A stretch of DNA of 64,000 nt, taken from Priestia abyssalis. Its GTDB lineage: Bacteria > Bacillota > Bacilli > Bacillales > Bacillaceae_H. The DNA is taken from contig NZ_KV917369.1 in assembly GCF_002019595.1 (NCBI RefSeq), forward strand, positions 2,744,624 to 2,808,623. The letters run 5' to 3'. A program made the position numbers and the translations under genes. Below the pieces are notes generated by a model. The model did not search any database, had not been told where the DNA came from, and saw nothing but the letters and a program-made list of their open reading frames with translations. Position 1 is the first letter of the stretch. Each line of letters opens with the position of its first letter. This document shows positions 32,230 through 41,686 of this stretch, piece after piece.

Positions 32230-33408
32230 TTACGATTTATTGATTTTTCTCCCTTGTGTTTGGAATTGTCTAATATTAACTTTCACGTTAATATCAACTG
32301 CAGCATTAACAAACCGGTCTTCCCAATCTTTTTTTACTTTTTTCCACACCTTCGGTTTATGAATTCGTAAACTTTCTCCAAACCCAACGACATCTACTTT
32401 TAAGTCTTTTTGTGTCCTTGTTAATCCTGCTTTCATTAATCGCTTAAATTCTCTTTCAATTTGCTTTTCAGCATTTTGAATAAATTTCTCATTAAACGCA
32501 TCGCTGTTTGGAATCCAATCTTCAGATAAACGTCCTTCGGTATTGATGTTTACTGTATATGAAACGTTCTCTCCATTCATCTTAGGCTTAATGGAGCTTT
32601 TTAAACTCTCAATTTCATATGAAATAATTTCGTCTGTTTCTTTATCGACTGCTGTTACGACACCCGCTTCAGCTTCACCTGTCATACAATTAATGCCAAA
32701 CGTTTCATCTTCATCTAACTCCCCGATCATTTTCTTTGTTTTCCCTTTAATCACTGCGGCTCCAATGATTTGAACTCCATCTTTAAACTTTTGTACTTTT
32801 TGGACAATGAAACTTGAACTAGCCGACATTTTCTCTGAGAAATCACCTAAAGATAATTTAGGGGCCATTTTTGCTGTTTTCGTTTTCATATTTTCCGTTA
32901 TATAAAGCAGCTTTAAAGCAGGAATTGGATCCTTTACTCCTGCTATATTTAATATTTCGCTTCCTTTTTCCTCTGAAATCAATACGTGAACTGTCCGTCT
33001 TATTTCATGATCACGAAAGAAAAAGTTCATTAACTGAAGTAAACTAATGGATTGTGCCGCCTCCTTACCAATTATCAATACTTTTAAATGGGAATAATTC
33101 GGGCTGCGGCTTGTTGCTGTGGAAGCTTCACGGCCGCCTTCAAATAAAGAGATTTCATCAATCATTAAATTGTGAAAAGGTGGTCCTTGAGAGCCGTCTC
33201 CTCCAATCTCACCAGCCAGCACTTTAGGTACAACAAATTGAAGCGTAAATTCAGGTGTTACACGACCGTTTGTTGAATTTTCTTGATTATCCACTGCGAT
33301 TCCAACAACTAAACCTGTATCTTCAATATCAAGGCGATCCCAACACCCCGCCGTAAAAAGAATCGAGATACAGCAGCATATTATCATGCCCTTTTTAGCT
33401 CTTCGCAT
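32230..33408 (-). CDS. germinant receptor C subunit (GerAC family)
   Basis: 392 residues, a predicted lipoprotein (LFTAGCWDRLDIEDTGLV). Family marks: GCWDR directly after the lipobox, the GIAVD strand, a SRSPNYSHLKVLIIGKEAA region and the C-terminal IQNAEKQIEREFKRLMKAG helix with DVVGFGE. It sits on the outer face of the inner spore membrane with GerAA and GerAB. It overlaps gerAB by 14 bases, so the three genes form one operon, A-B-C. Confidence 0.92.
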   Translation of the reverse strand: MRRAKKGMIICCCISILFTAGCWDRLDIEDTGLVVGIAVDNQENSTNGRVTPEFTLQFVVPKVLAGEIGGDGSQGPPFHNLMIDEISLFEGGREASTATSRSPNYSHLKVLIIGKEAAQSISLLQLMNFFFRDHEIRRTVHVLISEEKGSEILNIAGVKDPIPALKLLYITENMKTKTAKMAPKLSLGDFSEKMSASSSFIVQKVQKFKDGVQIIGAAVIKGKTKKMIGELDEDETFGINCMTGEAEAGVVTAVDKETDEIISYEIESLKSSIKPKMNGENVSYTVNINTEGRLSEDWIPNSDAFNEKFIQNAEKQIEREFKRLMKAGLTRTQKDLKVDVVGFGESLRIHKPKVWKKVKKDWEDRFVNAAVDINVKVNIRQFQTQGRKINKS

Positions 33409-34495
33409 TTCGTTTCCTCCTTATGAAGGCAATGATCCATAAAAAGAACGGCATAATCCCTGCAACAAACATCCCTAAGTTTCCAACATAGTCGCCATAT
33501 TTAAAAACAACATTGATATCTGATGGATACATAGACAATAGATAAATGAACGGCAATAAACCTAAAATACAGTGCGAACGATTTTTATTAAATATTTGCG
33601 CCAGCCCCAAAGATGCCATATATAAAGAAATGCTGTAAGTAGTAAAGGTTGTAATAATCCAGATGATGATAAAAAATGTTTCAAATCGCTCGAAGAATAC
33701 CCCTTTCATTTCAATCGATTTTACTAACTCCATTGTTGGAAAAGTGAGCAATCGCACCTCTTCAACAGTTAATGTACCTATAACAAGAATCAATACTGCC
33801 GTATATAAAATAATGGATAACCCAATACCAATGAACGTTGTGAGGATTGCATTTTTCGGTGTATGCATATAAGCCGTCAATATGAACATGACCTCAAACC
33901 CAGTGTACGAAAGGGCATTCGGTTTAATTCCTTTTAGTACGGGTTGTATCCCTTCTCCTAAGAAAGGACGGATATTATTGAACTCAAAATTAGCGAAACT
34001 TAAGAGGAACATTAATAGAAAGAGAAATAAAAGTATAGGAAAATACAATTCAAATAGCTTAAGAATCGAATTGACCCCTCCCGCTACTAAATAAACACCC
34101 ACACTCATAAACACTAAAATAATGACTTCCATTGGTGTTTTGTCTAATAAGTAACTGCGAATGACTTCTCCCATTGACCGCGCTTCAAATCCAGCTAACA
34201 TCGTAAAATAAATAATCACAACGAAATTGAGAATATACCCGATAGGTTTCCCTATGATTTGATAGCTAAATTGATAAAAAGTTTGATTTGGAAACATTTG
34301 GCCAATTTTAACAACAAAAAATGCTGCACACATCGCAATAAAACCTGCAACCAAAATACTTAACCACACATCCGGGGTTTGAACAGCTTCTGCACTCGTT
34401 CTAGGTAGTGTAATGATCCCAACTCCAACAATGGTCATGGTGACCGCAATTGAAGCTTGAATATTGGTTATTTTTTCTTGAGGACTTGGAATCAT
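33395..34495 (-). CDS. germinant receptor B subunit (GerAB family)
   Basis: About 366 residues from ATG 34495 (AAAGG eight bases upstream; GTG 34504 is also in frame). Ten membrane helices of the APC-type fold, beginning QASIAVTMTIVGVGIITLPR and including ALSYTGFEVMFILTAYM. GerAB subunits are thought to bind the germinant. Second gene of the operon. Confidence 0.92.
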   Translation of the reverse strand: MIPSPQEKITNIQASIAVTMTIVGVGIITLPRTSAEAVQTPDVWLSILVAGFIAMCAAFFVVKIGQMFPNQTFYQFSYQIIGKPIGYILNFVVIIYFTMLAGFEARSMGEVIRSYLLDKTPMEVIILVFMSVGVYLVAGGVNSILKLFELYFPILLFLFLLMFLLSFANFEFNNIRPFLGEGIQPVLKGIKPNALSYTGFEVMFILTAYMHTPKNAILTTFIGIGLSIILYTAVLILVIGTLTVEEVRLLTFPTMELVKSIEMKGVFFERFETFFIIIWIITTFTTYSISLYMASLGLAQIFNKNRSHCILGLLPFIYLLSMYPSDINVVFKYGDYVGNLGMFVAGIMPFFLWIIAFIRRKRNAKS

Positions 34496-34524
34496 ACGCA
34501 TCACCTTTCAACTAGAAAGAGCCA

Positions 34525-36090
34525 TCATTTAATCCGAGTAGAATCCTTTGGTTTTAACATGTCAGGCCTTTGTTTTAACGTTTTTGTCGGAAAGCGAACT
34601 AACGCATCCTTCCAATCTTTAAATCGATATGGAATAAAGGGAGAGGTATATTCGACGCCAAAACTTTTGAGTTTAACAAGGTGAATCGTAATCACCATCG
34701 CAAACATGATAATTCCAAATAACCCTAATACAGCAGCGGACAGCATCATTCCAAAGCGTAAAACACGGATCGCAATCGCTACCCCATATTGCGGTAAAGA
34801 AAAGGAAGAAATCGCTGTTACTGCGACAACGATGACCATCATTGGGCTAACTAAGCCGGCTGTAACAGCCGCTTCACCAATAACGAGACCGCCGACAATT
34901 CCCACCGTTTGACCAATTGGTTTTGGAAGTCTGACTCCTGCTTCTCGTAATATTTCAATCGTAACTTCCATCATTAATGCTTCTATAATGGAGGGAAAAG
35001 GAACCCCTTCACGGCTTCCGGCAATAGAGATGACTAAATCTGTCGGAATCAACCCCGGGTGATATGAAACAAGAGCTACATATAAAGAGGGAGCAAATAA
35101 CGAGACAATTACTGCCCCAAAACGCATGAGACGAACAAGAGTACCAACGAACCATCGTTCATAGTAGTCTTCCGGCCCCTGCAGGATAGACGAGATTGTG
35201 ATAGGCAGCAGCAATACAAAAGGTGTTCCATCAACTAAAATGGCAACACGGCCTTCTAATAAGCCGCTTGCTGCTCTATCCGGCCTTTCGGTTGTTACTA
35301 ATTGTGGAAACGGTGATAAAGGGTCATCTTCAATTAATTGCTCGATAATCCCAGATTCAGGCACTTGGTCGATATTAATTTTTTCTAACCGTTTTTTAAC
35401 CTCTTGGATGATATTGTCATTTGTAATATCTTTCATATATGTAACGATAACGGTTGTTTGACTTCGACGTCCGATTGTATATTTGTCTAAGACTAAATTA
35501 GGATCTTTAATGCGTCTTCTAATTAAAGAGATATTCATAAGAATATTTTCAACAAAGCCTTCTCTTGGACCTCTAACAGTCGCTTCTGTAACTGGTTCCT
35601 CAATTTGTCTTGACGGCCATTTTTTGGTTCCGAGTAAAAGAACCGTATCGACGCCGTCTATTAATAATGCGGTCTCTCCATTAAAAATGTTCATCACGCA
35701 GTCTTCTATATTCTTTAGTTCTTCTACATCTGTTAGTGTGACAACATGATCTTTCATTTTTTCTTTGATTTTAGAGCCTATAACCCGATCTTCGCTTATA
35801 AAATTTTCATGTTTCCGAAAATCTAACATGATGGACTTTAATATTTGTTCATAAATTTGTTCTTTATCGGCAAGACCTCTAATAAATACGACGGCTGCAT
35901 CGACGTTATATATGTCAATATAAAATCTGCGAATGGCGATATCCGGATTATTTCCTAAAATGTTTTGTAACTGCTCGAGGTTCGAATACAGACTCGCTGA
36001 AAAAAATTCATCCGTTCCATGTACCTTTACTTGTGGCTGAGTATTTTTCGTATCTTTATTCTTTTTTTGTGACCAAGTCCATTGATGCAT
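34525..36090 (-). CDS. germinant receptor A subunit (GerAA family)
   Basis: About 521 residues from ATG 36090 behind AGGTGAGG (GTG 36099 also in frame). The N-terminal soluble domain has DVEELKNIEDCVMNIFNGET and GPREGFVENILMNISLIRRR; the C-terminal half has about five membrane helices (ISIAGSREGVPFPSIIEALM, LPKPIGQTVGIVGGLVIGEA). First gene of a gerA-type operon, which in Bacillus is switched on in the forespore; I see only a weak sigma-G-like pattern upstream. Confidence 0.92.
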   Translation of the reverse strand: MHQWTWSQKKNKDTKNTQPQVKVHGTDEFFSASLYSNLEQLQNILGNNPDIAIRRFYIDIYNVDAAVVFIRGLADKEQIYEQILKSIMLDFRKHENFISEDRVIGSKIKEKMKDHVVTLTDVEELKNIEDCVMNIFNGETALLIDGVDTVLLLGTKKWPSRQIEEPVTEATVRGPREGFVENILMNISLIRRRIKDPNLVLDKYTIGRRSQTTVIVTYMKDITNDNIIQEVKKRLEKINIDQVPESGIIEQLIEDDPLSPFPQLVTTERPDRAASGLLEGRVAILVDGTPFVLLLPITISSILQGPEDYYERWFVGTLVRLMRFGAVIVSLFAPSLYVALVSYHPGLIPTDLVISIAGSREGVPFPSIIEALMMEVTIEILREAGVRLPKPIGQTVGIVGGLVIGEAAVTAGLVSPMMVIVVAVTAISSFSLPQYGVAIAIRVLRFGMMLSAAVLGLFGIIMFAMVITIHLVKLKSFGVEYTSPFIPYRFKDWKDALVRFPTKTLKQRPDMLKPKDSTRIK

Positions 36091-36191
36091 CCCCCTCACC
36101 TACTTATAGAGAATATGTTTTTGAATCGAGAGAGCTTTACATTACCTCTTATTATTGTGGAAGTTTGTTTAAAGATGGGGTGGTATGCTCC

Positions 36192-36311
36192 TTAACTCGA
36201 TGATTGTCGTAACCATTTTGAAACTTTCGAAATCGTATAGGGAATCATAAATGCAAAACAAGCACCTACGAAATGACTCCATTTTGGAAGGTAAGAAATG
36301 ACATTTTTCAT
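36192..36311 (-). CDS. 39-residue membrane peptide upstream of gerAA
   Basis: ATG 36311 follows CAGGTGAAGTCTTT. One membrane segment (HFVGACFAFMIPYTI) sits between basic flanks (LPKWSH; SKVSKWLRQSSS). It reads in the gerA direction, 101 bp before gerAA. Some gerA operons carry a small D subunit, but those are usually about 70-80 residues with two helices, so this is only a positional suggestion. Confidence 0.55.
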   Translation of the reverse strand: MKNVISYLPKWSHFVGACFAFMIPYTISKVSKWLRQSSS

Positions 36312-36377
36312 AAAGACTTCACCTGTTTTTTATTTTCACCCAACACTTTATTTTTCATTCAGTCTTTGTTTGTCTTC

Positions 36378-37775
36378 CTAAGATTTAAATGAAAACGGAA
36401 TTCCAATCATTTTTGCAGTCAACTCGTCGTAGGATACTAAATCTTTTTTGGACAATTCTTTTAATGAGCGTTTGCCCATCGCCCTTAATTCCATTTTCAT
36501 TTCTTCTGTACTTGCAGTTAAGAATTTCTCGGCTGTTTTTACTCCGTCCTCAACTTTAAATTGATCCTTGAATTTGCCGTTATACCAAACCGCTTGTGTA
36601 GGCGGTTCGAATGGAAGAGCATTCAAGGATTGAGTATGGGAAACAGTAAATAACATGGCAGACCCTACATACACAGCATCTGCCCCCAGTGCAAGCACTT
36701 TTAAAAAGTGCCCGGGTACTAAAAGCCCTCCTGAGACAATTAAACTAATTTGTCCCTTCATTCCTCTTTTTTCTAGATGACAAACTGCCCGAACCACTCC
36801 GTGTAATGTCGGAATACCAAAATCATCGGCTAAAATGGGCGGTGCCTCTTTCATCGATGCTTGGCCCCCGTCAATGGCAATAAAATCGACCCCTACATCA
36901 ATTAAATGATCAATATCTTCTTCAATCTTTCCGCCCATTCCCATTTTTACACCGATGGGAACACCGCCTGATAGGTTTCGAAGTTCCTCAACAAGCTCTT
37001 TTATATCTTGCAATGTTTGATTTTCGAAAAATTGTTCATAAATCACGGCATCGTCATTTTCCTTAAGCCCCATTATCTCACGGGCACGGCCTGTTAAATC
37101 TTTAGGCGGGATTTTTTGGCCCATCCCTACTACAGCACCTTGTCCCAACTTAATTTCAATCATGTCGGCACGCTTAATCACCTCGATATTTTTTGACCAT
37201 TTTGTTTTGGAAAACTGTAAAATATATTTTCCCGCTGCATCTAACTCTTCAGGTAAAATGCCCCCTTCACCGGAATTAATCGCCGTTCCCACATTTTTAG
37301 CGGCTTCTGCCAAAGAAAGCCTCGCTTGTTCACTAAGCCCCACTCCATAGCCCATCCCGCTGATCATAAGCGGAATGCTGATCGTCATTGGCTTTTTGGA
37401 TTTTGGTCCGATGGTTACTTGTATATCCACTTCTTTCTCACCATCAATGGGAAACGGTGAAACTTGGGCAGGGATAAAAGTAATCGGATCAAAATGAGGC
37501 CATTTTTTTGAAGAGCCGCCAAGCGGGCGATAAAGGACGGCGCCAGTTTCTGCACGCAAGCTGTTTTCAACCACATTTTGAATGCCCATATGCCGAAGGC
37601 CCGGCATCAACTCCATAATATTTTCTTGATAGCTGTCAGTTAAGATGATTTTTCCCATCTGTTTCACCATTCGTTTTATAATCCAACGCCAGCCAACAAG
37701 TATGAATAAAAAAAGGACAAATAGTATGGTGATCATCGCAAATAGAAAATAATCTAAAATGTTCAATGTATTCAC
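36378..37775 (-). CDS. membrane-anchored GltB-like FMN-binding protein (copy 1)
   Basis: 465 residues: an N-terminal membrane helix (FLFAMITILFVLFLFILVGW) and a glutamate-synthase central/FMN domain (ISGMGYGVGLSEQARLSLAE, NSGEGGILPEE, IEIKLGQGAVVGMG, IAIDGGQASMKEAPP, LIVSGGLLVPGHFLKVLALGADAVYVGSAM). It lacks the amidotransferase domain and the Cys cluster of full GltB. It resembles B. subtilis YerD; the reaction is unknown. Tandem paralogue of the next gene, 97 bp apart. The start is GTG with a weak site, so it could be slightly further in. Confidence 0.85.
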   Translation of the reverse strand: MNTLNILDYFLFAMITILFVLFLFILVGWRWIIKRMVKQMGKIILTDSYQENIMELMPGLRHMGIQNVVENSLRAETGAVLYRPLGGSSKKWPHFDPITFIPAQVSPFPIDGEKEVDIQVTIGPKSKKPMTISIPLMISGMGYGVGLSEQARLSLAEAAKNVGTAINSGEGGILPEELDAAGKYILQFSKTKWSKNIEVIKRADMIEIKLGQGAVVGMGQKIPPKDLTGRAREIMGLKENDDAVIYEQFFENQTLQDIKELVEELRNLSGGVPIGVKMGMGGKIEEDIDHLIDVGVDFIAIDGGQASMKEAPPILADDFGIPTLHGVVRAVCHLEKRGMKGQISLIVSGGLLVPGHFLKVLALGADAVYVGSAMLFTVSHTQSLNALPFEPPTQAVWYNGKFKDQFKVEDGVKTAEKFLTASTEEMKMELRAMGKRSLKELSKKDLVSYDELTAKMIGIPFSFKS

Positions 37776-37810
37776 TGCCCCACTATCCGTAAATTCTTCA
37801 AAATGATCGA

Positions 37811-37855
37811 TTTAGAACATTCGACATAGCCCAAAAACGTCCGTGCCGAATGTTC
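37811..37855. repeat. 45-bp palindromic repeat, copy 2
   Basis: TAGAACATTCGACATAGCCC...GTGCCGAATGTTCTA, between the two GltB-like genes, matching copy 1 at 25976 in reverse complement. Confidence 0.7.
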
Positions 37856-37872
37856 TATGGCACTTATTTCTC

Positions 37873-39276
37873 TTATTCTTTCTCTTCCCAAGGTTCAAAT
37901 GAAAACGGAATGCCAATCATTTTGGCGGTCAGTTCGTCATAGGATACTAAATCTTTTTTGGACAACTCTTTTAAAGAACGCTTGCCCATGGCTCTTAACG
38001 CCATCTTAATTTCTTCCGTACTTGCAGTTAAGAATTTCTCGGCTGCTTTTACTCCATCTTCCTTTTTAAATTGATCTTTGAATTTTCCTTGATTCCATAC
38101 CACTTGTGTAGGCGGTTCGAAGGGAAGTGCTTTCAATGCTTGATTATGGGAGACAGCAAATAAGATGGCAGAGCCTAAGTACACAGCATCTGCCCCAAGT
38201 GCGAGCACTTTTAAAAAATGCCCCGGGACTAAAAGCCCTCCTGAGACAATTAAACTAATCTGTCCTTTCATATTTCTTTTTTCCAGATGGTTAACAGCCC
38301 GGACAACAGCATGCAATGTCGGGATTCCCGTGTCATCGGATAAAATGGGCGGTGCACCGTGTGTGGCTGCTTGGCCGCCGTCAATCGCAATATAATCGAC
38401 ACCTAAATCAATTAAATGATCGATATCTTCTTCAATTTTTCCACCTGCCCCTATTTTTACCCCGATGGGCACACCGCCTGATAGATTCCGAAGCTCTACT
38501 ACAAGATCTTTAATGTCTTGTAACGTTTGGTTTTCAAAAAAATGTTCAAAAATCACGGCATCTTCGTTTTCTTTGAGTCCAAAGATTTCACGGGCACGAC
38601 CTGTTAAATTTTGGGGTGAAATTTTGCCTCCCACCCCGGCCAATGCGCCTTGCCCAAACTTAATTTCAATCATGTCGGCACGTTTAATCACTTCTTCTTC
38701 CTTTGACCATTCCGTTTTGGAAAACTGTAAAATGAATTTTCCTGCCGTCTCTAATTCTTCCGGTAAAATGCCGCCTTCACCGGAATTAATCGCAGTCCCT
38801 GTATTTTTGGCTGCTTGGGCTAAAGCGAGTCTCACTTCTTCACTGAGGGCAATTCCATAAGCCATTCCGCTGATCATAAGCGGGATGTCGATGTTCAATG
38901 GTTTTTTTGCTCTTGGTCCAATGGTTACTTTTACATCCACTTCTTCTTCCCCATCAATCGGGAACGGTGAAACTTGAGCAGGAATAAAAGTAATCGGATC
39001 AAAATGAGGCCATTTTTTTGAAGAGCCGAGCGGGCGATGAAGAACATCGCCCGTTTCTGCGCGCAAGCTGTTTTCAATCATATTTTGAATGCCCATATGC
39101 CGAAGGCCCGGCATCAACTCCATAATATTTTCTTGATAGCTGTCGGTTAACACGATTTTCCCCATCTGTTTCACCATTCGTTTCATGATCCACCGCCAAC
39201 CAACAAGCATGAATAAAAAAAGGACAAATAATACGGCAACCATTCCAAATGTTAAATAATATAAAATGCTAGGCAT
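37873..39276 (-). CDS. membrane-anchored GltB-like FMN-binding protein (copy 2)
   Basis: 467 residues with the same layout as its neighbour: membrane helix YLTFGMVAVLFVLFLFMLVG, then the FMN-binding barrel (MISGMAYGIALSEEVRLALA, NSGEGGILPEELETAGKF, YIAIDGGQAATHGAPPIL, SGGLLVPGHFLKVLALGADA). By eye the pair is roughly 75-80% identical along the whole length, indicating a tandem duplication. It differs at scattered positions, including MGQKIPPKD versus VGGKISPQN. GGAGAATTCAAT precedes the ATG. No glutamate synthase small subunit is nearby. Confidence 0.85.
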   Translation of the reverse strand: MPSILYYLTFGMVAVLFVLFLFMLVGWRWIMKRMVKQMGKIVLTDSYQENIMELMPGLRHMGIQNMIENSLRAETGDVLHRPLGSSKKWPHFDPITFIPAQVSPFPIDGEEEVDVKVTIGPRAKKPLNIDIPLMISGMAYGIALSEEVRLALAQAAKNTGTAINSGEGGILPEELETAGKFILQFSKTEWSKEEEVIKRADMIEIKFGQGALAGVGGKISPQNLTGRAREIFGLKENEDAVIFEHFFENQTLQDIKDLVVELRNLSGGVPIGVKIGAGGKIEEDIDHLIDLGVDYIAIDGGQAATHGAPPILSDDTGIPTLHAVVRAVNHLEKRNMKGQISLIVSGGLLVPGHFLKVLALGADAVYLGSAILFAVSHNQALKALPFEPPTQVVWNQGKFKDQFKKEDGVKAAEKFLTASTEEIKMALRAMGKRSLKELSKKDLVSYDELTAKMIGIPFSFEPWEEKE

Positions 39277-39410
39277 ATTGAATTCTCCATTATCACATAA
39301 TTATACCGTTCGATTATCTATGATTTCCAAAATAAGGTTAATTATGTAAGTTATATAGGAGAGTATTCATTGCTTCATCAGCGGAAACCATTACAAGAGG
39401 AGGAACATAA

Positions 39411-40163
39411 ATGAATTTATTACATGATTATAGTCACCGTCCTTGGCCATTACCCTCGAAAAAATGGATTATGCGGCAAACATGGAGTAATCTATTGTTT
39501 TTGCATTGGCCCATTCCTGCTGAATCTTTACGACCCTATATCCCTTCTTCATTACAAATCGATACTTTTAACCAATCTGCTTGGCTCGGAGTCGTGGTCT
39601 TTGTCATGGACGGAATATATGCTCGCGGTTTACCACCTGTATCATTAACCCCTAAGTTTCCAGAAATCAATGTAAGAACATATGTACAATGCGATGGTAA
39701 ACCTGGTGTATTTTTTATGTCTCTTGACGTTGAAGACTGGGCCTCCTTTACAATTGCAAAGAGATGGTTTCATTTACCTTATCACCCTGCACAACTATCA
39801 TTTCAAAAAAAGGGACAAACGTTTTATTGCGAAAGTATTCGTAAAGGAAAAACAAACGCGCCTATAAGATTTAGTGGAACGTACACTCCCTTATCACCCG
39901 TTTATTTACCTGAAAAAGAAACGCTGGATTATTGGCTTACAGAGCGTTATTGCTTATATAGCAGCGATAACGGAACCGACATTTATTGCAGTGAAATACA
40001 CCATCGTCCCTGGCCGTTACAACAAGCAGCGGCAGACATATGTATAAACACCCTTTTTACTCCCTTTCGTTTTGACTTAACTGACATAAAACCGCTGGCT
40101 CATTTCTCCAAAGGCGTGGATACGCTTATATGGAATATTCAGAAGATGCGGCTTCATGTATAA
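39411..40163 (+). CDS. YqjF-like DUF2071 protein
   Basis: 250 residues matching the YqjF/DUF2071 family: MRQTWSNLLFLHWPIPAESL then RPYIPSSLQIDTFNQSAWLG, a strand region VVVFVMDGIYARGLPPVS, and INVRTYVQCDGKPGVFFMSL. Soluble, probably cytoplasmic beta-rich fold related to acetoacetate decarboxylase-like proteins. AAGAGGAGG precedes the start. No function is established. Confidence 0.85.
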   Translation: MNLLHDYSHRPWPLPSKKWIMRQTWSNLLFLHWPIPAESLRPYIPSSLQIDTFNQSAWLGVVVFVMDGIYARGLPPVSLTPKFPEINVRTYVQCDGKPGVFFMSLDVEDWASFTIAKRWFHLPYHPAQLSFQKKGQTFYCESIRKGKTNAPIRFSGTYTPLSPVYLPEKETLDYWLTERYCLYSSDNGTDIYCSEIHHRPWPLQQAAADICINTLFTPFRFDLTDIKPLAHFSKGVDTLIWNIQKMRLHV

Positions 40164-40242
40164 GTTCTTCTTATCCAAAGGATACTAACGATTACATGAT
40201 CTAGAAATGTCTAGACAAGCTTAAAGGAGATTTTAAGAAGAT

Positions 40243-41343
40243 ATGTCAAATCAAGTCAGACCGAGCTTTCAAGTGAGTCCTTTTTTGGTTTTTTTTATGA
40301 TTCACTCCGCTCAAGTAGGAGTGGGGATTTTAACCTTTCCACGCTCAATTGCCAAAGAGGCGGGTTATGATAGTTGGATTGGCATCATTGCAGCTGGTTT
40401 GATGACTCATCTTTCCCTCTTTTGTATCTTTCAATTGATGAAGTATGAACATCATAGTCTTTCCCATATCCATCGCTTCGTTTATGGAAAATGGCTGGGA
40501 AGATTTTTTACGTTTCTATTTATTATTCAATTTTTATGGTCAGGTTTAGCCATTTTGCGTGAGTATGTAAGAGTGATTCAAGTATGGATGTTTCCTTCTC
40601 TTCCGACATGGCTTCCGACTTTATTGGTTTTGATTCTCCTTTATTACACCATTTCCGGCGGCTTTCGCGTCATGGTTGGAATGTGTTTCTTTAAGGTGAT
40701 CGTTGCTGCGATCATCACGTTTCCGGTGTTTTTTACACTGGGTGATGCTGATTTTGGGAAACTTTCGTTGATTCCTTACCATTCGATGAAAGAACTATGG
40801 GGAGCAGCCAAGACAATGTCTTTTAGCTATATTGGATTTGAAATGATTTTAGTGTATTATCCGTTTATCCAAGAAGGAACGAAGTCGAAAAAGTATGCCT
40901 ATCTAGCAAACGCTGGGACCACCCTGCTGTATTTAGCCGTTGCATTCATGTGTTTCCTCTTTTATAGTGAAAAACAATTAAGCTCCGTCATTTGGCCTTA
41001 TTTAAAATTATCTTCCAGTTTAGAGTTCAGTATCATCCAGCGTTTTGAACTTGTATTCGTTTCTGCCTGGGTACTCGTCATTGTCCCATGTGTCATTTTA
41101 TATCTTTGGTGCGCAAGCCGTTTAGCGAAAGAGGTTTTTAAAGTGAAGCAAAAATACCCGCTCCTCCTCTTTATGCTGATTTATATAGTGGTTTCCCATT
41201 ATATTGATGACAGCGAAGAGTTTCAGTTATTTGGAAACTGGAGCGGAAAAGTTGCCTTTTATTTAAACTATGTTTATATCCCGGCCCTGTGTATACTGTA
41301 TATGCTGATGCGAAAAATAAAGCGCCCTTCTGCCTCTTCCTGA
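40243..41343 (+). CDS. orphan GerAB-family spore germination permease
   Basis: 366 residues with ten membrane helices and the GerAB opening QVSPFLVFFMIHSAQVGVGI then LTFPRSIAKEAGYDSWIGII; later ISGGFRVMVGMCFF and TMSFSYIGFEMILVYYPFI. No gerAA or gerAC flanks it; the upstream gene is a DUF2071 protein. It may pair with subunits encoded elsewhere, as orphan B subunits do in other Bacillus genomes. Confidence 0.85.
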   Translation: MSNQVRPSFQVSPFLVFFMIHSAQVGVGILTFPRSIAKEAGYDSWIGIIAAGLMTHLSLFCIFQLMKYEHHSLSHIHRFVYGKWLGRFFTFLFIIQFLWSGLAILREYVRVIQVWMFPSLPTWLPTLLVLILLYYTISGGFRVMVGMCFFKVIVAAIITFPVFFTLGDADFGKLSLIPYHSMKELWGAAKTMSFSYIGFEMILVYYPFIQEGTKSKKYAYLANAGTTLLYLAVAFMCFLFYSEKQLSSVIWPYLKLSSSLEFSIIQRFELVFVSAWVLVIVPCVILYLWCASRLAKEVFKVKQKYPLLLFMLIYIVVSHYIDDSEEFQLFGNWSGKVAFYLNYVYIPALCILYMLMRKIKRPSASS

Positions 41344-41361
41344 GACAGCTTATACATAGCA

Positions 41362-41390
41362 AAAGAAGCTGGCAATTTGCCAGCTTCTTT
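41362..41390. terminator. bidirectional terminator after the orphan gerAB
   Basis: AAAGAAGCTGGCAA-T-TTGCCAGCTTCTTT, a 14-bp perfect stem; the convergent gene ends three bases later. Confidence 0.85.
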
Positions 41391-41392
41391 TA

Positions 41393-41686
41393 CTAAATCC
41401 TAGTACACGTAAATAGATGCTTGATTTTCATGTAGTTATACATCAAACCTGCTTGTCTTCCCTTTTGGCTGTAAGAATTGACTTTCGGGCGAAGGCACTC
41501 AAGAAATTGCCGGTCGCATCTGCATGACGGACCAAACTTCTCATAACACTTATCGTGTGCTTTACAACAAGCATCTACATCATTAATAGGAGCACCAGGT
41601 CCGCTGCATCCGGGACCGCACCATTTATAATCAGGAAAAATACTTAAACATGCTTGAGGCCTTGTCCGGCTTTTTCTCCTCGACAT
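41393..41686 (-). CDS. phospholipase A2-like small protein
   Basis: 97 residues from ATG 41686, which follows AAAGGAGGTTTTTT. The secreted-PLA2 core is present: calcium-loop-like YKWCGPGCSGPGAP, then catalytic-helix DACCKAHDKCYEKFG with the His-Asp pair and flanking Cys, then CRCDRQFLECL. No signal peptide is visible; the N-terminus is very basic (MSRRKSRTRPQ). It might be a spore-coat or cytoplasmic protein released on lysis. Activity unproven. Confidence 0.8.
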   Translation of the reverse strand: MSRRKSRTRPQACLSIFPDYKWCGPGCSGPGAPINDVDACCKAHDKCYEKFGPSCRCDRQFLECLRPKVNSYSQKGRQAGLMYNYMKIKHLFTCTRI

